Positions 32,314 to 43,922 of a stretch of 64,000 bases of DNA are shown one piece after another. The notes beneath the pieces were generated by a model. That model was not told the origin of the DNA. It did not search any database and saw nothing but the letters and a program-made list of their open reading frames with translations. The first letter of the stretch is position 1. Every line of letters begins with the position of its first letter. The translations under genes and the position numbers were made by a program. The stretch is from the NCBI GenBank assembly GCA_035772735.1, contig JASDFA010000010.1, forward strand, positions 30,319,501 to 30,383,500, read 5' to 3'. Origin of the DNA: Datura wrightii (lineage: Eukaryota > Streptophyta > Magnoliopsida > Solanales > Solanaceae).

Positions 32314-35218
32314 TGTAACGATTCGTCCGCTCGTTATAGCACCTGGACGACTTAAGCAAGGAAAAGTTAGAATTTTTCCAGTCAGGGTGAAGTTCCCGGA
32401 ACTAAAAGATCAAGTAGTGTACTATCTCGAACTAAGCTGAGTTAAGAATCGGGCAGGCTCAGGCGTACGTCCGCCACAATGGTCTGTTCTCCGCCATAGC
32501 GGAGCCACTGTAGCAGTAATAGGTCTCGCTGTAGCGGGTGACGCAGTCCATAACTCCGCAATACTTTCCCAGTTAGGATGTTAAAAAGTTTTTCTCTTAA
32601 AAGGGGTCAAAGAAAAACGCCCAAAATGGGAGGAAGATTTTTTGGGAACAAGAAGAGAAACTAAGAGGCTAGAGGAGGCAAGAATTCACCCTCGTAGTTA
32701 TGACTCTCTGAAAGAACACAGGATTCAGTGCAAATATGCAACTGGAATGTCTCGGTGATAGCTTGGCACCCAGGTAGGCTATGACTTATTTACCTCGTGT
32801 TAGACTTTGATCTTTGCGAACATGTATGTACATATACTTGATTGCTATTGATGATGTTGGGGGAAACTGTCGAATTTAGTTAACCTAGTATAATGGGAAA
32901 TAGTAAGATTAGAGTAGCAAAGGAAAAAGGGAAGAGACGATGATATCTTCATATATAAAATCTGGTAGGCTGTAGTTGTAAAAGAATAAAGCTTGATTTA
33001 TGTGCTAGAGGAGTTACACTTCATATAATGGTCTATATGCAGGTTCAATGATAAGGTGTTGATTTGGCCTACCGGCATTAGCCGTGGTGATGATTGCCCT
33101 ATTAAAATTCAATTGATGGAATAAAACTTGATATGATGATACCACCAAATTGACATGTAATTGTGTTGGACTACTAAGCATGTTCATTTTTATTGTTATT
33201 GAGACGAATTTTGAAAATATTTGAGTGGGGAAGATTTATGAAGAAATGATTTTTGGGGAAACTTGGAGAAGAGTCGGTTGAGGTACTGCTTGAACAGTAC
33301 TGCTGCAGCAGGAAGGGAACTACTGTAGCGAGACCTTTGTGGCAACAGTAATACTGCTGCAGCGGAGCCCAATTCCACAAGTGGATAGGTTGTGCCTCCT
33401 TGTGAAGTTTTGTATATAATCGATAGGATAACTAGTGGGATAAGAATTTAACTCAGAATTAAGAATTTTGTTATAATTGTTGTTATATAACTCTGGTTGT
33501 GTGTATGAATGGTCGATTGTTGTACTATGATGTGTGATTCTTGTTTGCGTGTGTGTTCAATTGATATTTCAAATGGTGATATGTCACGTCTGAAATGGTC
33601 CATGGAATCTGTGATAACCGAGCAAGTGAAGGAAGAGGTACATCCTAATCAGAAGGTAAATTATTGACATACTTAGTAAGAGGCCTAGGGCCAAGATGAG
33701 ATTTGAATGAACAAATTGTACAATCAAGTCAGGAGTGAGGGCTTGAATATGAATGACTCATTCCCGAGGTGAGCATCCGAGTGATCGGCATGAGAAAGTA
33801 CACAGGCGTGTACGGTTAAAGACCATATGGCTAGATGTACGGACTTGAGTACACGGACAGGTATGATTAAGGTCTCATATGGCTGGATGTACAGTACTAT
33901 GGACTTCTATAGTCCCCTGTAGGTCACGACCGCAAGGAAAAATATAAGACCCTCTGACATGTGTATATAGTGGTGTGATAGAGGCATGTGCCCGACACAC
34001 CACCGATGGTATGATTATGACAAAAAAATTATATAGGTATGAGTGATGTACATACGGTGATAGTCACAAGATGTACAGGTATACGACCATGTAACAAGAT
34101 ACACCGACATGTTTGGGTAAAACATGAGAGGTACAATTGAGGTAAAATATGTGGTAACACGGTACAAGTATGGTACTTCAAGATGTGATATTGTGTGAAG
34201 ACAGGTTTGTAATTTATGATCAAAGTGGGGCTGACTGAGCTCCATATTTGTGGTTTGTGGCTTCCTTGTGAATATTTGAATTATTTACATATTTGTAGCT
34301 TAATGATGGAGTTTTGTGATATTGTGAATGGAGAATGGTGCCATAGTGAGGTAATTGTGATTAATGATTGAAGAGTGAGTTGTTGGGTTAACTTGATCGT
34401 TAGTGGCGTAACTTAGGCAAAATATAGTTAATTTCCACAGGTGAATAAAGGGACTAATAAAAGAATAAAAATGGGTAGACTAAGGATAATGAATGGGCAA
34501 AATGAATAGACATGCGCTAATGGATTCGTGACAGAAAAGCAAGGATCTAGATGGAAAGGAAACAGGCTACTGCTCGACTAGGTAGTGTTGTAGCGAGTCG
34601 AACTCTGATGCCGCGAAACCGCTATAACAGTCGAGACCACCACTGCAGCGGCACAAAGGGAATAGATTAGAAGTAAAATGCAAAGGCTAATTTATTGGGT
34701 GGTTGCAGGTAAATTAATGAATTAGAAGTATGTATGATCTAGCTAGGATAGTTACCAGTTTATTTTATGTGTTAGAATAATTATTATAATTATTATTGTC
34801 GAATGCATGTAAATTATGTGTCATTATTATGAGAAAATCTTAGTCGGTCGATGATGCCTACCGGTACGTGTGTGTACTGATACTATACTTGCTACACCTT
34901 TTCGGGTGCAGGTTGTCACAAGTTTGAAGTCTCATGGTTGGTGTGGAGTACTCAGCAATAGCTTCCGCATTTTTTCGCAGATGAAGTTGTATCATTTATT
35001 TTGCCGGTATTCTGTTAGAGCTCTTGTACCTGTTTAGACTAGATCTTAGGGAGAGTCGAGGTTTGGGAGTATTTATTTTCATGGTTTAATTCCGGCAAAT
35101 GTTAGCTGGTGTAAGATATGAAGTCTGTAATTAGTATAGCATTATGTGTAAGAGGATTCTCCTATCGAGTCAGAGTCGATGTAGGTGCCCTCACGGCCCA
35201 TCCATTGGGTTCGTGACA
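32314..35218 (+). repeat. LTR of a Tekay/Del-type element, + strand (about 2.9 kb)
   Basis: It begins TGTAACGATTCGTCC and ends GGGTTCGTGACA, directly followed by a Met-tRNA-type primer site, so this is a 5' LTR. It carries CTCCGCCATAGCGGAG (6-bp arms) near 32490 and repeated CTGTAGCG or CTGCAGCGG words near 32505-32540, 33300-33365 and 34580-34650. No partner LTR is in the window and no target duplication can be checked. Confidence 0.75.
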
Positions 35219-35221
35219 AGT

Positions 35222-35233
35222 TGGTATCAGAGC
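35222..35233 (+). promoter_or_regulatory. Primer binding site (initiator tRNA-Met type)
   Basis: TGGTATCAGAGC, 4 nt after the LTR end at 35218. Intact sequence. Confidence 0.88.
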
Positions 35234-35695
35234 GTCTAGGTTACTAGTCTCACAAGTACAAGAGCAATGTTGAGTAGACTCCTGCAGATTGGTTTGTAGA
35301 CGTCCACAGAAAATCTTCGGGAAGCTATAAGGCATCTCGAAAGTTTTCACTTCATTTCTTTCCCCAGTGTGTTGTTCGAGTGTGTTGGTCTCCAGGGTTG
35401 AGTCCAATTGGTTTCTTGACAGGCTCAATTGGTATTTGGCTACGTGAGAATTGTTGAGAACACGCAATGAGCTAGTGGGCAGGGTTGACTTGAGTGACTT
35501 GGAGGGGAATGAGAACCCCCACAGTATTCGACTTAGAGAGTTTTTTCTGCAGCACGGTATGTCACACTACATCGGACTCGCTATAGTGAGCAAAGTATCA
35601 CCGCAGCAGAACTGCTGTCATGATAGAGCGATCGTTGCAGTGAACATTATCAGGAAGAATGCCAGGTTTTAGCACTCAAAAATACCCTATTTTGA
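35234..35695 (+). other. Leader and start of a truncated Tekay-type internal region
   Basis: This follows the primer site. The only ORF, 35451-35672 (MLRTRNELVGRVDL), shows no gag similarity that I recognise. The element seems truncated near 35690, where a minus-strand coding remnant takes over. The CTATAGTGAG and CACCGCAGCAG words echo the LTR motif family. Confidence 0.45.
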
Positions 35696-35699
35696 ATAG

Positions 35700-36429
35700 A
35701 AATGATAGATTTAAATAGGAAAGCAAGGAGAGTATAGGGAAACTACAGCAATGTCATCAAAAAGGGCCAAAATACGGCCAATGTCTGCGAATGCCAAACG
35801 GGCGTCCGCAAAAACAAGTAGCTACAAATATCAACATTCATCCAAGCAAGCCCCACCCAAATCAGTAAACAAGAGAAGGAGAAGGGGAAATGGGAACTCC
35901 ATCTAACTGGAGGCCTTGTCACTACCACTGCTAGCCTCATTGCCACTCCCTTTTCGAACCCGCTAAAGAAAAAGAACTCGAGAAGGTCCCGCCTTGTCGC
36001 CTGGGGTGTCCTAGAACTGGAAGTGAGGGTCTTCAGGATCTTCTTGATCCCCTTCAACATTCGAACAATTAGCTTGTCCCGAGAATGCCGCCTCCTCCTC
36101 CTCTCTCTCTCCAAGTCCTCCTGGAGCTCCACATGGGCCTGAGCTAGGGGGCAGTTGCCCCCTGCATCTCCCCTGAGTCAGCAGCTGCTATATAAAAGGT
36201 TTGGCTACTGGAAGGAGGTCTAGGAAACCCTCCCAATAGCTCCTACATGGCCACCATCTCAGCCTTAATCCGCTCAAATGGCCCGACGGGTCTAGAAGTG
36301 CTGGCCTTACCATCTCCCTCAGCAGAGGTAGTCTTTCTCTTCTTCCGACCTACCCTTAGAGCCCCCTTCACCCTCAAGGATCAAAGGGCCTGTCACAACC
36401 CACGATGAGGTCCCCGGAATCTTTATACA
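35700..36429 (-). pseudogene. Unassigned minus-strand coding remnant, coiled-coil-like
   Basis: The frame read downward from about 36370 gives VGRKKRKTTSAEGDGKASTS, then PFERIKAEMVAM, a stop, ELLGGFPRPPSSSQ and, in another frame, MELQEDLERERRRRRHSRDK (near 36132). It ends with an acidic/Ser-rich tail, GSGNEASSGSDK, near 35910. The style (basic linker, coiled coil, acidic end) resembles the C-terminal part of an Athila-type third ORF, but I cannot prove this. Several stops. Its right end is cut by the Tekay-R2 LTR at 36430. Confidence 0.35.
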
Positions 36430-38808
36430 TGTCACGCCCCGAGTCTACACCCTAGACGTAACATGGTACTTGAAGTCAGAAGTGATCCCAAGTCAACCTC
36501 TGTTCTATCATACACTGGTATTCTGAGTAAAACATGCACAACGGAAATTTCAAAGTAATAACATAAAAGTATTTTTATGAAATGTTAGATAAAACTTAAA
36601 ACATGAAATTTGAACTTCTGTAGTCTGAAAGCCTTCTAACTGATGAGTTGCTGGGACAAGCCCCCGGCTAACTCTAAGTCTAAATTAAGATTGTAATATA
36701 AATGAAAGAAAATAAAATAAGGCCCTCGAATGATGAGGACTCACACTTCAACTGCGGCTGAGGAGGATCTGAATCGGTGCGGCTAACGCTGCTGAGTTTG
36801 GGAACCTGTAGCTGTATCATGAAACGATACAGCATAAAAGTATGCGTCAGTACTTTGAATATACTGAGCAGGTGGGAGAAAGTATAACTGAAATGTAAAG
36901 TCTGATCTGAGATGACACACAATGACCAACAGGTAAACTGAACTATACTACTGATGTTTATTGGAATGATCAAGATGACCCTGTCTGACGGTCAAAGAAA
37001 TGCCCTAAGTCTGAAATACTGGGTCTGAGAGACCACACTGAACTGATATGAACTGATCTGAACTAAACCAAACTGTCAAAATTGAGACTGAACTGAACAG
37101 ACTAGTGGGAGAGTCTCTAATCGACATATAACCACGTGAGCTAGACGTGGAGTCCGATGTATACACCCCACCGGTAGGACCCAATATACCTTGCCAGGGT
37201 ATAAAGGAATGAACTGGGTGATCACAAATGTCTGGGGTCAATCAGGACAAGTCATACTGTAACCTATGCTTGCAACAAAGTTTTGGAAACCTGGGTGCGC
37301 TAGAACCCCAGCCCACTCGGTGCTAAGTCCTACTCCCACTAGAAAACCTAATATGAACTACTAGGCTGATAGCTCGAAATTGGGGTCCAAGACTAGTTAG
37401 AGATATATAACTGAAAGTACCCTGAGAGTCTTATCGGACTAGATTCTAAAATTGGGTCCTAGACTGGTCAGAGCTGCTTATCCAGAAGCGTCATAACCGC
37501 CTAAGAACAAACTGTAAATCGAACTGGGGTCCTGGGGCTGGTCAGAGCTATATAACTAAAATGTCATGATGCCTAATGGACTAATAAACGACTAATAAAT
37601 TGGATTCTAAGTCTGATTCTGATAACTGGGAGGCACCACTGACACTTCGGGAAAAGATTGAAGTCAAACTGATCAGTTGACGAGTTCTGAATAGTTCTGA
37701 AGAGGTTCTACATTCTAACTAAATTGAACTACTAAGCAGCTAATAAAGAACTCAACTTATTCCAAGAACACGGGAATTCCATAATATGGCATAATCTTAA
37801 GAATTAAAGAAACCTCATCTGTCAAGGATAAAATCATCTTGTGAATGGAGTATTTACTCAACATATATATATAATAAGAATTACTAGGAAATTCATCCCA
37901 AAACATACTTTATACAATAGATGGAAATTTAATACGCAATAATCATTACTCGAAAGTTTAGGGCTTAAATCGCCTTGGTACGAACAACAACAATTTACTT
38001 AGGAACTGATGAAGATCATATGAATAATAAACATGGATATTATCCCAATTGAAATTAACGGAAAACCAACATGAAAATTTATTCATATTCGAAGAACTCA
38101 AGGCTAAACTGATAGGAAAATTATGGGAATATTTTGGGGGACCTAAGGGAAGGAAAATTCCTTTGTTGAATTCCCACATACCTGGCTAAATTTTCCCTGG
38201 AGAAAGAAACTTGAAAGGCTGCAACTAGTGAGGAACCCTAGACCTTGCTTGAGAGCTCTTGAGAGAAAACTTATTCAAATCTTTTTGAAAGTCTGAGTGA
38301 GAATGAGGGGAAAACCGTTTACCCCCTCTAAATCCCTTCAAAACAATCCCAAAATGACGTAGTTTAAAGTCTAGGAGAATAGAAAATTACTAAATAGCCC
38401 TTGAAAAATCGCTGGGAAAAACTGTCAGGTGACTCTAACGGGTCGTGGCGACTGACCATGACTCATGGTCACACCCATTGGGTACACTACCCAGGTTCCT
38501 TCGTAGGTCACCACGGGGGACCTAACGAGTCATTACAGGTGACCACAACTTGTGGTCACCACCCCTCAAATACACTGGCAACGAGTGACTTAACGGGTTG
38601 TGGTCAGTGACCACAACTCATGAAGTCTCTCGTTGGGTACACTGCTCCTCATTTTACAATACTTACTCCTTCTACTCACGACTGACCTAACGAGTCATTG
38701 GGTCTCATAACGACCCATTAGGTGAGTCATCCTGCAGCATTCCTGCAGCTTTTTTAGATTTTCTTATTTAAGTCCCGGATTTAGATTTTGAGTTTCCGGG
38801 GCATTACA
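36430..38808 (-). repeat. 3' LTR of Tekay-R2
   Basis: On the + strand from TGTCACGCCCCG (36430) to GGGGCATTACA (38808), 2.38 kb. It is related in layout to the Tekay-R1 LTR. Upstream of a TATA-like TATTTAGTAA (minus, near 38390) lie perfect palindromes: arms TGACCATG/CATGGTCA (38453-38471) and GGTGACCACAA/TTGTGGTCACC (38538-38560). Left flank ATACA (36425-36429). Confidence 0.85.
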
Positions 38809-38822
38809 ATATCTCCCCCTTG
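38809..38822 (-). promoter_or_regulatory. Polypurine tract of Tekay-R2
   Basis: Minus-strand AAGGGGGAGATATTG lies next to the LTR start TGTAATGCCCC. ATTCGAGGATGAATG precedes it, as in Tekay-F1. Confidence 0.8.
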
Positions 38823-39054
38823 TAAACATTCATCCTCGAATGTTAGTAAACACATAGGAAAGCAGAGAATAACAATCAAAATCTCCAAATACTGTTCTTT
38901 TAACTCCAAAACTATCGGAATGGCTACCTCCGTTTCAAAATACATAATTGAACTAGATTTACTTTTCATACATTCATCCAAAGTCGTAAAAGAAACTTAT
39001 ACACATGAATTGAATTCAACAACTAGATCAGGTCCTAAGGCAAAACTAATACTT

Positions 39055-40563
39055 TTAAGCGGCAATAGAGTCGATAGAGAACAAGTGCATGTATTTGGCC
39101 ATCATATCTGCTTCGTCCTCCCACGTAACTCCCTCAACCTGCTGATCTCTCCATAAGACCTTGACTGAAGCTATTTCCTTATTCCTCAGCTTACGAACCT
39201 GACGGTCAAGGATCTGGACTGGTACCTCCTCATATGAGAGACTATCCTTTATTCCTATGTTGTCCAATGGCACAACTGAGGTTGGATCTCCAATGCACTT
39301 CTTCAAAACTAACACATGGAAAACTGGGTGTACAATTGCTAGTTCTAAAGGTAATTCTAGCTCATAGGCTACATTGCCGATATGCTTCAAAATTTTATAA
39401 GGTCCCACATATCTCGGACTAAGCTTTCCCTTCTTACCAAACCTCATCACCTCTTTCATGGGAGAAATTTTCAGGTATACCCAATCATCAACTGCAAACT
39501 CCAACTCTCTTCTCCACACATCGGCATAAGATTTCTGATGGCTCTGAGTTATTTTCAACCTTTCTTGGATGAGCTAAACTTTCTATATTGCCTCGTGAAT
39601 TGAGTCTGGCCCTATCAAGGTAGCTTCACCAAACTCGAACCACCCTATAGGAGATCTGCACCTTCTACCATACAATGCTTCAAATAGGGCCATCTGAATG
39701 CTAGAATGGTAGCTGTTGTTGTACGCAAACTCGATAAGAGGCAAATGATCATCCCAATTACCCTTAAAATAGATCACACACGCTCTTAACATATCTTATA
39801 AGGTCTGAATAGTCCACTCATCATGTCCATTGGTCTGCGGGTGAAAAGCGCTGAGCTTGACCTGAGTGCCTAGTCCCTTCTGAAAGAACTTCCAGAAGTG
39901 TGAGGTAAAGTGAGTTCCTCTGTCTGAAATGATAGCCAAAGGCACCCCATGGAGTCCGACTAACTCCCGAATGTAAAGTCTGGCATAGTCTTCAGCTGAG
40001 TCTGTGGTTTTGACTGGGAGGAAGTGAGCTGACTTAGTCATCCGGTCCACTATTACCCAAATTGAATCATGTTGCTAATGAGTCCGAGGTAGACCCGTAA
40101 TGAAGTCCATGTTTACTTCTTTTCACTTCCATATGGGTATGTTGATCTCCTGAGTCATACCTTCTGGTCTCTAGTGTTCCACCTTAACTTACTGGCAGTT
40201 CGGGCACTTGGCTATGAATTCAGCAATGTCTCTTTTCATGCCATTCCACCAGTAAATATCCCACAAATCGAGGTACATTTTAGTAGCACCAGGGTGAATA
40301 GAGTATCTCGAGTTGTGTGCCTCAGCTAGTATCTACTATCTCAACTCACCAACATCCGGTACACACAATCTTCCCTGATAACGGAGCACACCATCTCCCC
40401 CTTTGGAGAACGCCTCAACCTCCTTCCTGAGAACTTCTTCTTTAAGTTTAAGTAGGACTGGATCTTCATCCTGTTTGGACTTAACTTTAATACCAAAGAT
40501 GAGTCCGTCCCACTTTGCATTACCACACCACCTTTGATTGAATCCACTAGCTGCACCCTTCAT
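39055..40563 (-). pseudogene. Tekay-R2 integrase with chromodomain-type tail, broken
   Basis: Zinc-binding cysteines (CPNCQ) are readable near 40210 with a stop beside them. The core contains IISDRGTHFTSHF (second Asp) and QTNGHDEWTIQTL with Glu present. A stop follows, then DMLRACVIYFKGNWDDHLPL. The C-terminal part (39055-39558) has LSPRYVGPYKILKHIGN, HPVFHVLVLKKCIGDP, and ends VTWEDEADMMAKYMHLF, a complete chromodomain-like tail that is better kept than in Tekay-F1. Confidence 0.88.
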
Positions 40564-40599
40564 TGGGCTAGCCTGTGAACATCCCTCGCTAACTCCTTT

Positions 40600-41030
40600 C
40601 TGCCCTCTTTAATATGAGCCATACTCCCCATACACCGTCTATTTAAGGCGTCAGCCACCACATTGGCTTTGCCCAGGTGATACAACACACTCATGTCATA
40701 GTCTTTTTGCAACTCCAACCACCTTCTCTAACACAGATTTAGATCCATCTAACTCACGACGTATTGAAGACTCTTATAATGTGTGAATACATCTAGGTGA
40801 GCTCCATATAAGTAATGCCTCCATAATTTTAGCACAGACACCACTGCTGCCAACTCCAAGTCATGAGTTGGATAGTTCTTCTCATGAACCTTGAGCTGTC
40901 TGGAGGTGTAGGCTATCACTTTGTCCCGCTGCATGAGAACGTATCTGAGTCCAACTCTAGAAGCATCACAATAAACAACCAATCCATCTGTTCCCTCTGA
41001 CAGGGTCAAAATTGGAGTGGTAGTGAGTCA
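40600..41030 (-). pseudogene. Tekay-R2 RNase H, active-site mutated
   Basis: LVVYCDASRVGLRYVLM and HDLELAAVVSVLKLWRHYL are conserved, but the third acidic block reads VFTHYKSLQY, where the family has TDHKSLQY. The catalytic Asp is replaced by His. A stop near 40748 separates the tail, which includes RLCMGSMAHIKEGRKEL (about 40610). Confidence 0.85.
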
Positions 41031-42010
41031 AGTCTTCAACTCTTGGAAACTCTTCTCACACTAATCCGACCACTGAAATTTCACCTTCTTCTGAGTTAAC
41101 TTAGTCAGTGGAGATGCTATAGAGGAGAAGCCTTCCACAAACCATCGGTAATAACCGGCTAAGCCTAGGAAACTCCTAATTTCAGTAGGAGAGGTAGGTC
41201 TGGGCCAATCTTTCACTGCAACTATCTTGTGAGGATCTACTTGTATCCCTTCACCTGAGACCACATGACCTAAGAAATTCAAGGACTTTAACCAAAATTT
41301 GCACTTGCTAAACTTGGCAAACAACTAGCGGTCCTTGAGTGTCGGTAATGCTAATCTTAGGTGATTGGCATGCTCTTCCTCATTTCTGGAGTACACAAGA
41401 ATGTCATCGATAAATATAGTAACGAACATATCCAGGTACTGCTTGAAGACCTGGGGCGTTTGTTAACCCGAAAGACATCACCACAAACTCATAGTGACCA
41501 TACCAAGTTCTAAATGTTGTTTTCGGTATGTCACACTCTCTAACCCTTAATTAATGGTACCCTGACATGAGATAAATTTTTGCGAAACAATTGGCTCCGT
41601 GAAGTTATTCAAATAGGTCATCAATTCTGGGTAGGGGATACTTGTTCTTGACTTGACTTTGTTCAGCTGACGGTAATTTATGCACATTCTGACCGTACCG
41701 TCTTTCTTATGCAAAATAGTACTGGAGCACCCCAGGGAGAGATGCTGGGTATGATAAAACCCTTGTCAAGAAGATCTTTCAGTTTCTCCTTCAACTCCTT
41801 AAGCTCAGCTGGATCCATTCTGTAAGGAGAGATGGAGATGGGCTGAGTATCTGGAAGGAGATCTATTCCGAAACCTATTTCCCGTTTAGGGGGAACTCCG
41901 GGAAGATCCTCTGGAAAAACATCTAGGAACTCGCTGACAACTGAAACTGACTGGATAGTTAGGGTCTCAGAGTTGGAATCCTTCACCTGAACTAGATGAT
42001 AAATACATCC
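41031..42010 (-). pseudogene. Tekay-R2 reverse transcriptase, broken
   Basis: The N-terminal part is fused in frame to the protease ORF: ISPYRMDPAELKELKEKLKD, DKGFIIPSISPWGAPVL, then a frameshift in the RICIDYR region. The palm motif FIDDILVYSRNEEEHA is intact near 41400. The thumb ORF (41061-41324) has AKFSKCKFWLKSLNFLGHVV and SFLGLAGYYRWFVEGFSS. Multiple stops or frameshifts occur between 41325 and 41690. Confidence 0.88.
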
Positions 42011-42427
42011 CTTAGAGATGCGTTTCTGGGCCTTAAGGTTAGGAAATAAACCTACCTTAGGTGCTGAACTGCTTCCCGTCCATTCTAACACAGGTTCATT
42101 TGGAAACTGGAACTTGAACACTCTAGTTCTGCAATCAACTGAGGTATAGCAGGAGCATAACCAATCCATGCTGAGAATAAGGTCAAAGTCGACCATGTCT
42201 AACTCTACGAGATCAGCTAGAATGACTTCATTCAGAACTGAGAATGGGCAGTTTCTATACACCCGACTGGCTCTAACTGACTCGCCAACCGGGGTGGAGA
42301 CTGAGAATGGTTTTGAAAGGACCTCTGGACTGATACCGAACTGGACTGCTATGTAGGGATTCACGAATGAATGAGTGGCTCCTGGATCTAGGAGGGCATA
42401 CACGTCTAGATGAAAGAGACGTAACAT
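42011..42427 (-). pseudogene. Tekay-R2 aspartic protease
   Basis: VYALLDPGATHSFVNPYIAV carries the active-site D-P-G-A-T. SKPFSVSTPVGESV, VELDMVDFDLILSMDWL and RVFKFQFPNEPVLEW follow. The domain reads open for over 130 residues and continues into reverse transcriptase. Confidence 0.88.
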
Positions 42428-42429
42428 AC

Positions 42430-42960
42430 CTTTTGACTACATCAGGTGAGCTCTCCTGATCCTGACGGGAAGATAGAGCATAGAAATGATTTTAGCGTTG
42501 ACCGCCATTTGTACCTGATGTGTTGGCCTGCTGAGCTGGTCGTCCTGTCGGAGCTGATGATGTGGTAGATTGTGATCTCCCTTGCCCTGCTGACGGGCAC
42601 TCCCTAAGCCGATGTCCAAGCTTCCCACAACCAAAACAGCCCTCTCGACCCTGAAGGCACTCTCTCGGGTGGTTCCTACCACACTTGGGACAAGCTGGAT
42701 ACTTGTTCCCAGTACTGTGAGCCTGAGACTGTGCGCCAAATTACACACCCCTCTGATCCTGGCAGGACCGAAAGGTTCAGGCACTGAATGAATTGGGTGT
42801 TGGGGCTCTCTACTGCTGCTGCGGTGGGCGACTACTACCCCTAGACCTCTGATGGACAAAATCTGACTAGCCAATCCTTAAACGTTTGTTCTTATGCTCC
42901 ATATCCTTTAGCTTCTCAGCCTCAATCTGCTGGGCATTGATGTGTTGTGAATTTACAGCA
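42430..42960 (-). pseudogene. Tekay-R2 gag C-terminal part with zinc knuckle
   Basis: Read on the minus strand: INAQQIEAEKLKDMEHKNKR (from about 42945), a stop, DFVHQRSRGSS with Gln-rich sequence, then CFGCGKLGHRLRECP near 42610, a complete CCHC zinc knuckle. A linker rich in Gln, Ser and Thr leads to the protease. The upstream capsid is missing. Confidence 0.75.
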
Positions 42961-43545
42961 CTATTGACGCTCAAAACTAAGAAAATAGCATGGACTTAGG
43001 TGTATTTATGTGGATATGAGGCACTTTTCCTTTGATTTCAGGATAAATGGGGTTGGAACAATAAATTGCAAAATAAAGATAAAAGTGTGCAAAAAGGTGC
43101 AAAAAGTGCAGACCACAGTACGATCCGTAGGATGGACCTACGAGTCGTACTGAGGGCTTTGATGAGAAGCTAAAGATAACCTCGAAGACTGAATTTATGA
43201 GACTTGTCATGGATCGTACCATGGTGGTACAAGTCGTGGTAAGCCAGTCGTGATGAAATCCAGAAGAATTGTATGAAGGCTGATTCTCAGTACGAGAGCA
43301 CCTATGACCCGTGAGATGAAGGTACGAGTCGTAACATACCAGTCGTAGTGAAGTTCAAAAAAAAGTTCAAAAGTTCAGGATCAAAACCCGGGTGTCAATG
43401 TACGAGTTGTAGCAAGCTGGTATGAATCGTACCTTGTCCCAACACTTAGCCAAAATTCAGCCAACATTCCAAGCCATGAGTTGATGTCACGATCCGTGAG
43501 AAGCTCCTACGAGTCGTAGGTGGACCCATGATGAAAGTAGAGTAA
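42961..43545 (+). repeat. LTR-like fragment with palindromic CGAGTCGTAC words
   Basis: It sits between Tekay-R2 gag and hAT-2. It holds an intron-acceptor-like CCTTTGATTTCAG near 43043 and repeated TACGAGTCGTA, GATCCGTAGGA and AGTCGTGATG words (43100-43510). This resembles the U3 palindrome blocks of the LTRs at 12267 and 36430 and the start of the Athila-0 LTR. No termini could be fixed, so the family is uncertain. Confidence 0.4.
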
Positions 43546-43922
43546 GTGATGTTGGTTCAACTGACAACTCACTTGATACTCAAACTAGGGATACAAAGAA
43601 AAGGAAAGAAATGCAACCAAGATCTGGGGTTTTGGCTCATTTTGATAAGGTAGTTGAAAATGGTATTGGTAGAGCGAAGTGCAAGTATTGTAACAATATT
43701 TATGCTTCCAATTCAACTAAAAATGGAACAACGGGTTTGAAACAACATTTGGATAGGTGCAAGGTATATAAATCTATCGTTGAAACTTTTTCTCAAATGA
43801 AAATATCTTTTCAAACTAAAGATGCCCCGCTTTGGAAATTTGAACAAGAAGTAGTTAGAAGGGCTTTAGTTGAAATGATAATTATCGATGAACTACCATT
43901 TAGCTTTGTAGAGAATGAAGGT
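43546..43922 (+). pseudogene. hAT-2 transposase, N-terminal part (BED finger)
   Basis: The open frame contains VLAHFDKVVENGIGRAKC, KYCNNIYASNSTKNGTTGLK and QHLDRC, a BED zinc finger with C-x2-C and H-x-C spacing, then KFEQEVVRRALVEMII and ELPFSFVENEG. At 43922 it is interrupted by Athila-A (target AAGGT, 43918-43922). The frame resumes at 56613 with FKKFMSKAQPLFRIPSR, which restores the protein sequence across the insertion. Confidence 0.88.

Larger units (their letters stand above)
36430..42960 (-). mobile_element. Tekay-R2: Tekay/Del-type Ty3/gypsy element, 5' truncated
   Basis: In minus orientation: gag zinc knuckle (about 42600), protease, reverse transcriptase, RNase H, integrase with chromodomain-type tail, polypurine tract and 3' LTR (36430-38808). 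Gag N-terminal part, leader and 5' LTR are missing beyond about 42960, where an LTR-like fragment begins. It is a different family from Tekay-F1: the LTR sequence does not align, but protein motifs are shared. Confidence 0.9.

Noticed and set aside
35743..36132. 129-codon minus-strand ORF taken as a complete gene
   Set aside because: Only its first 20 or so residues look protein-like; the rest is a frame-shifted reading of a remnant, so it was annotated as a pseudogene fragment instead.
12267..38808. LTRs at 12267-14600 and 36430-38808 as the two ends of one minus-strand element
   Set aside because: Their sequences belong to different families, the 5-bp flanks (TCTTA and ATACA) do not match, and their order relative to gag and pol is wrong.
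42437..42874. 145-codon minus-strand ORF in Tekay-R2
   Set aside because: The zinc knuckle is read in another frame here; this ORF is a shadow of gag.
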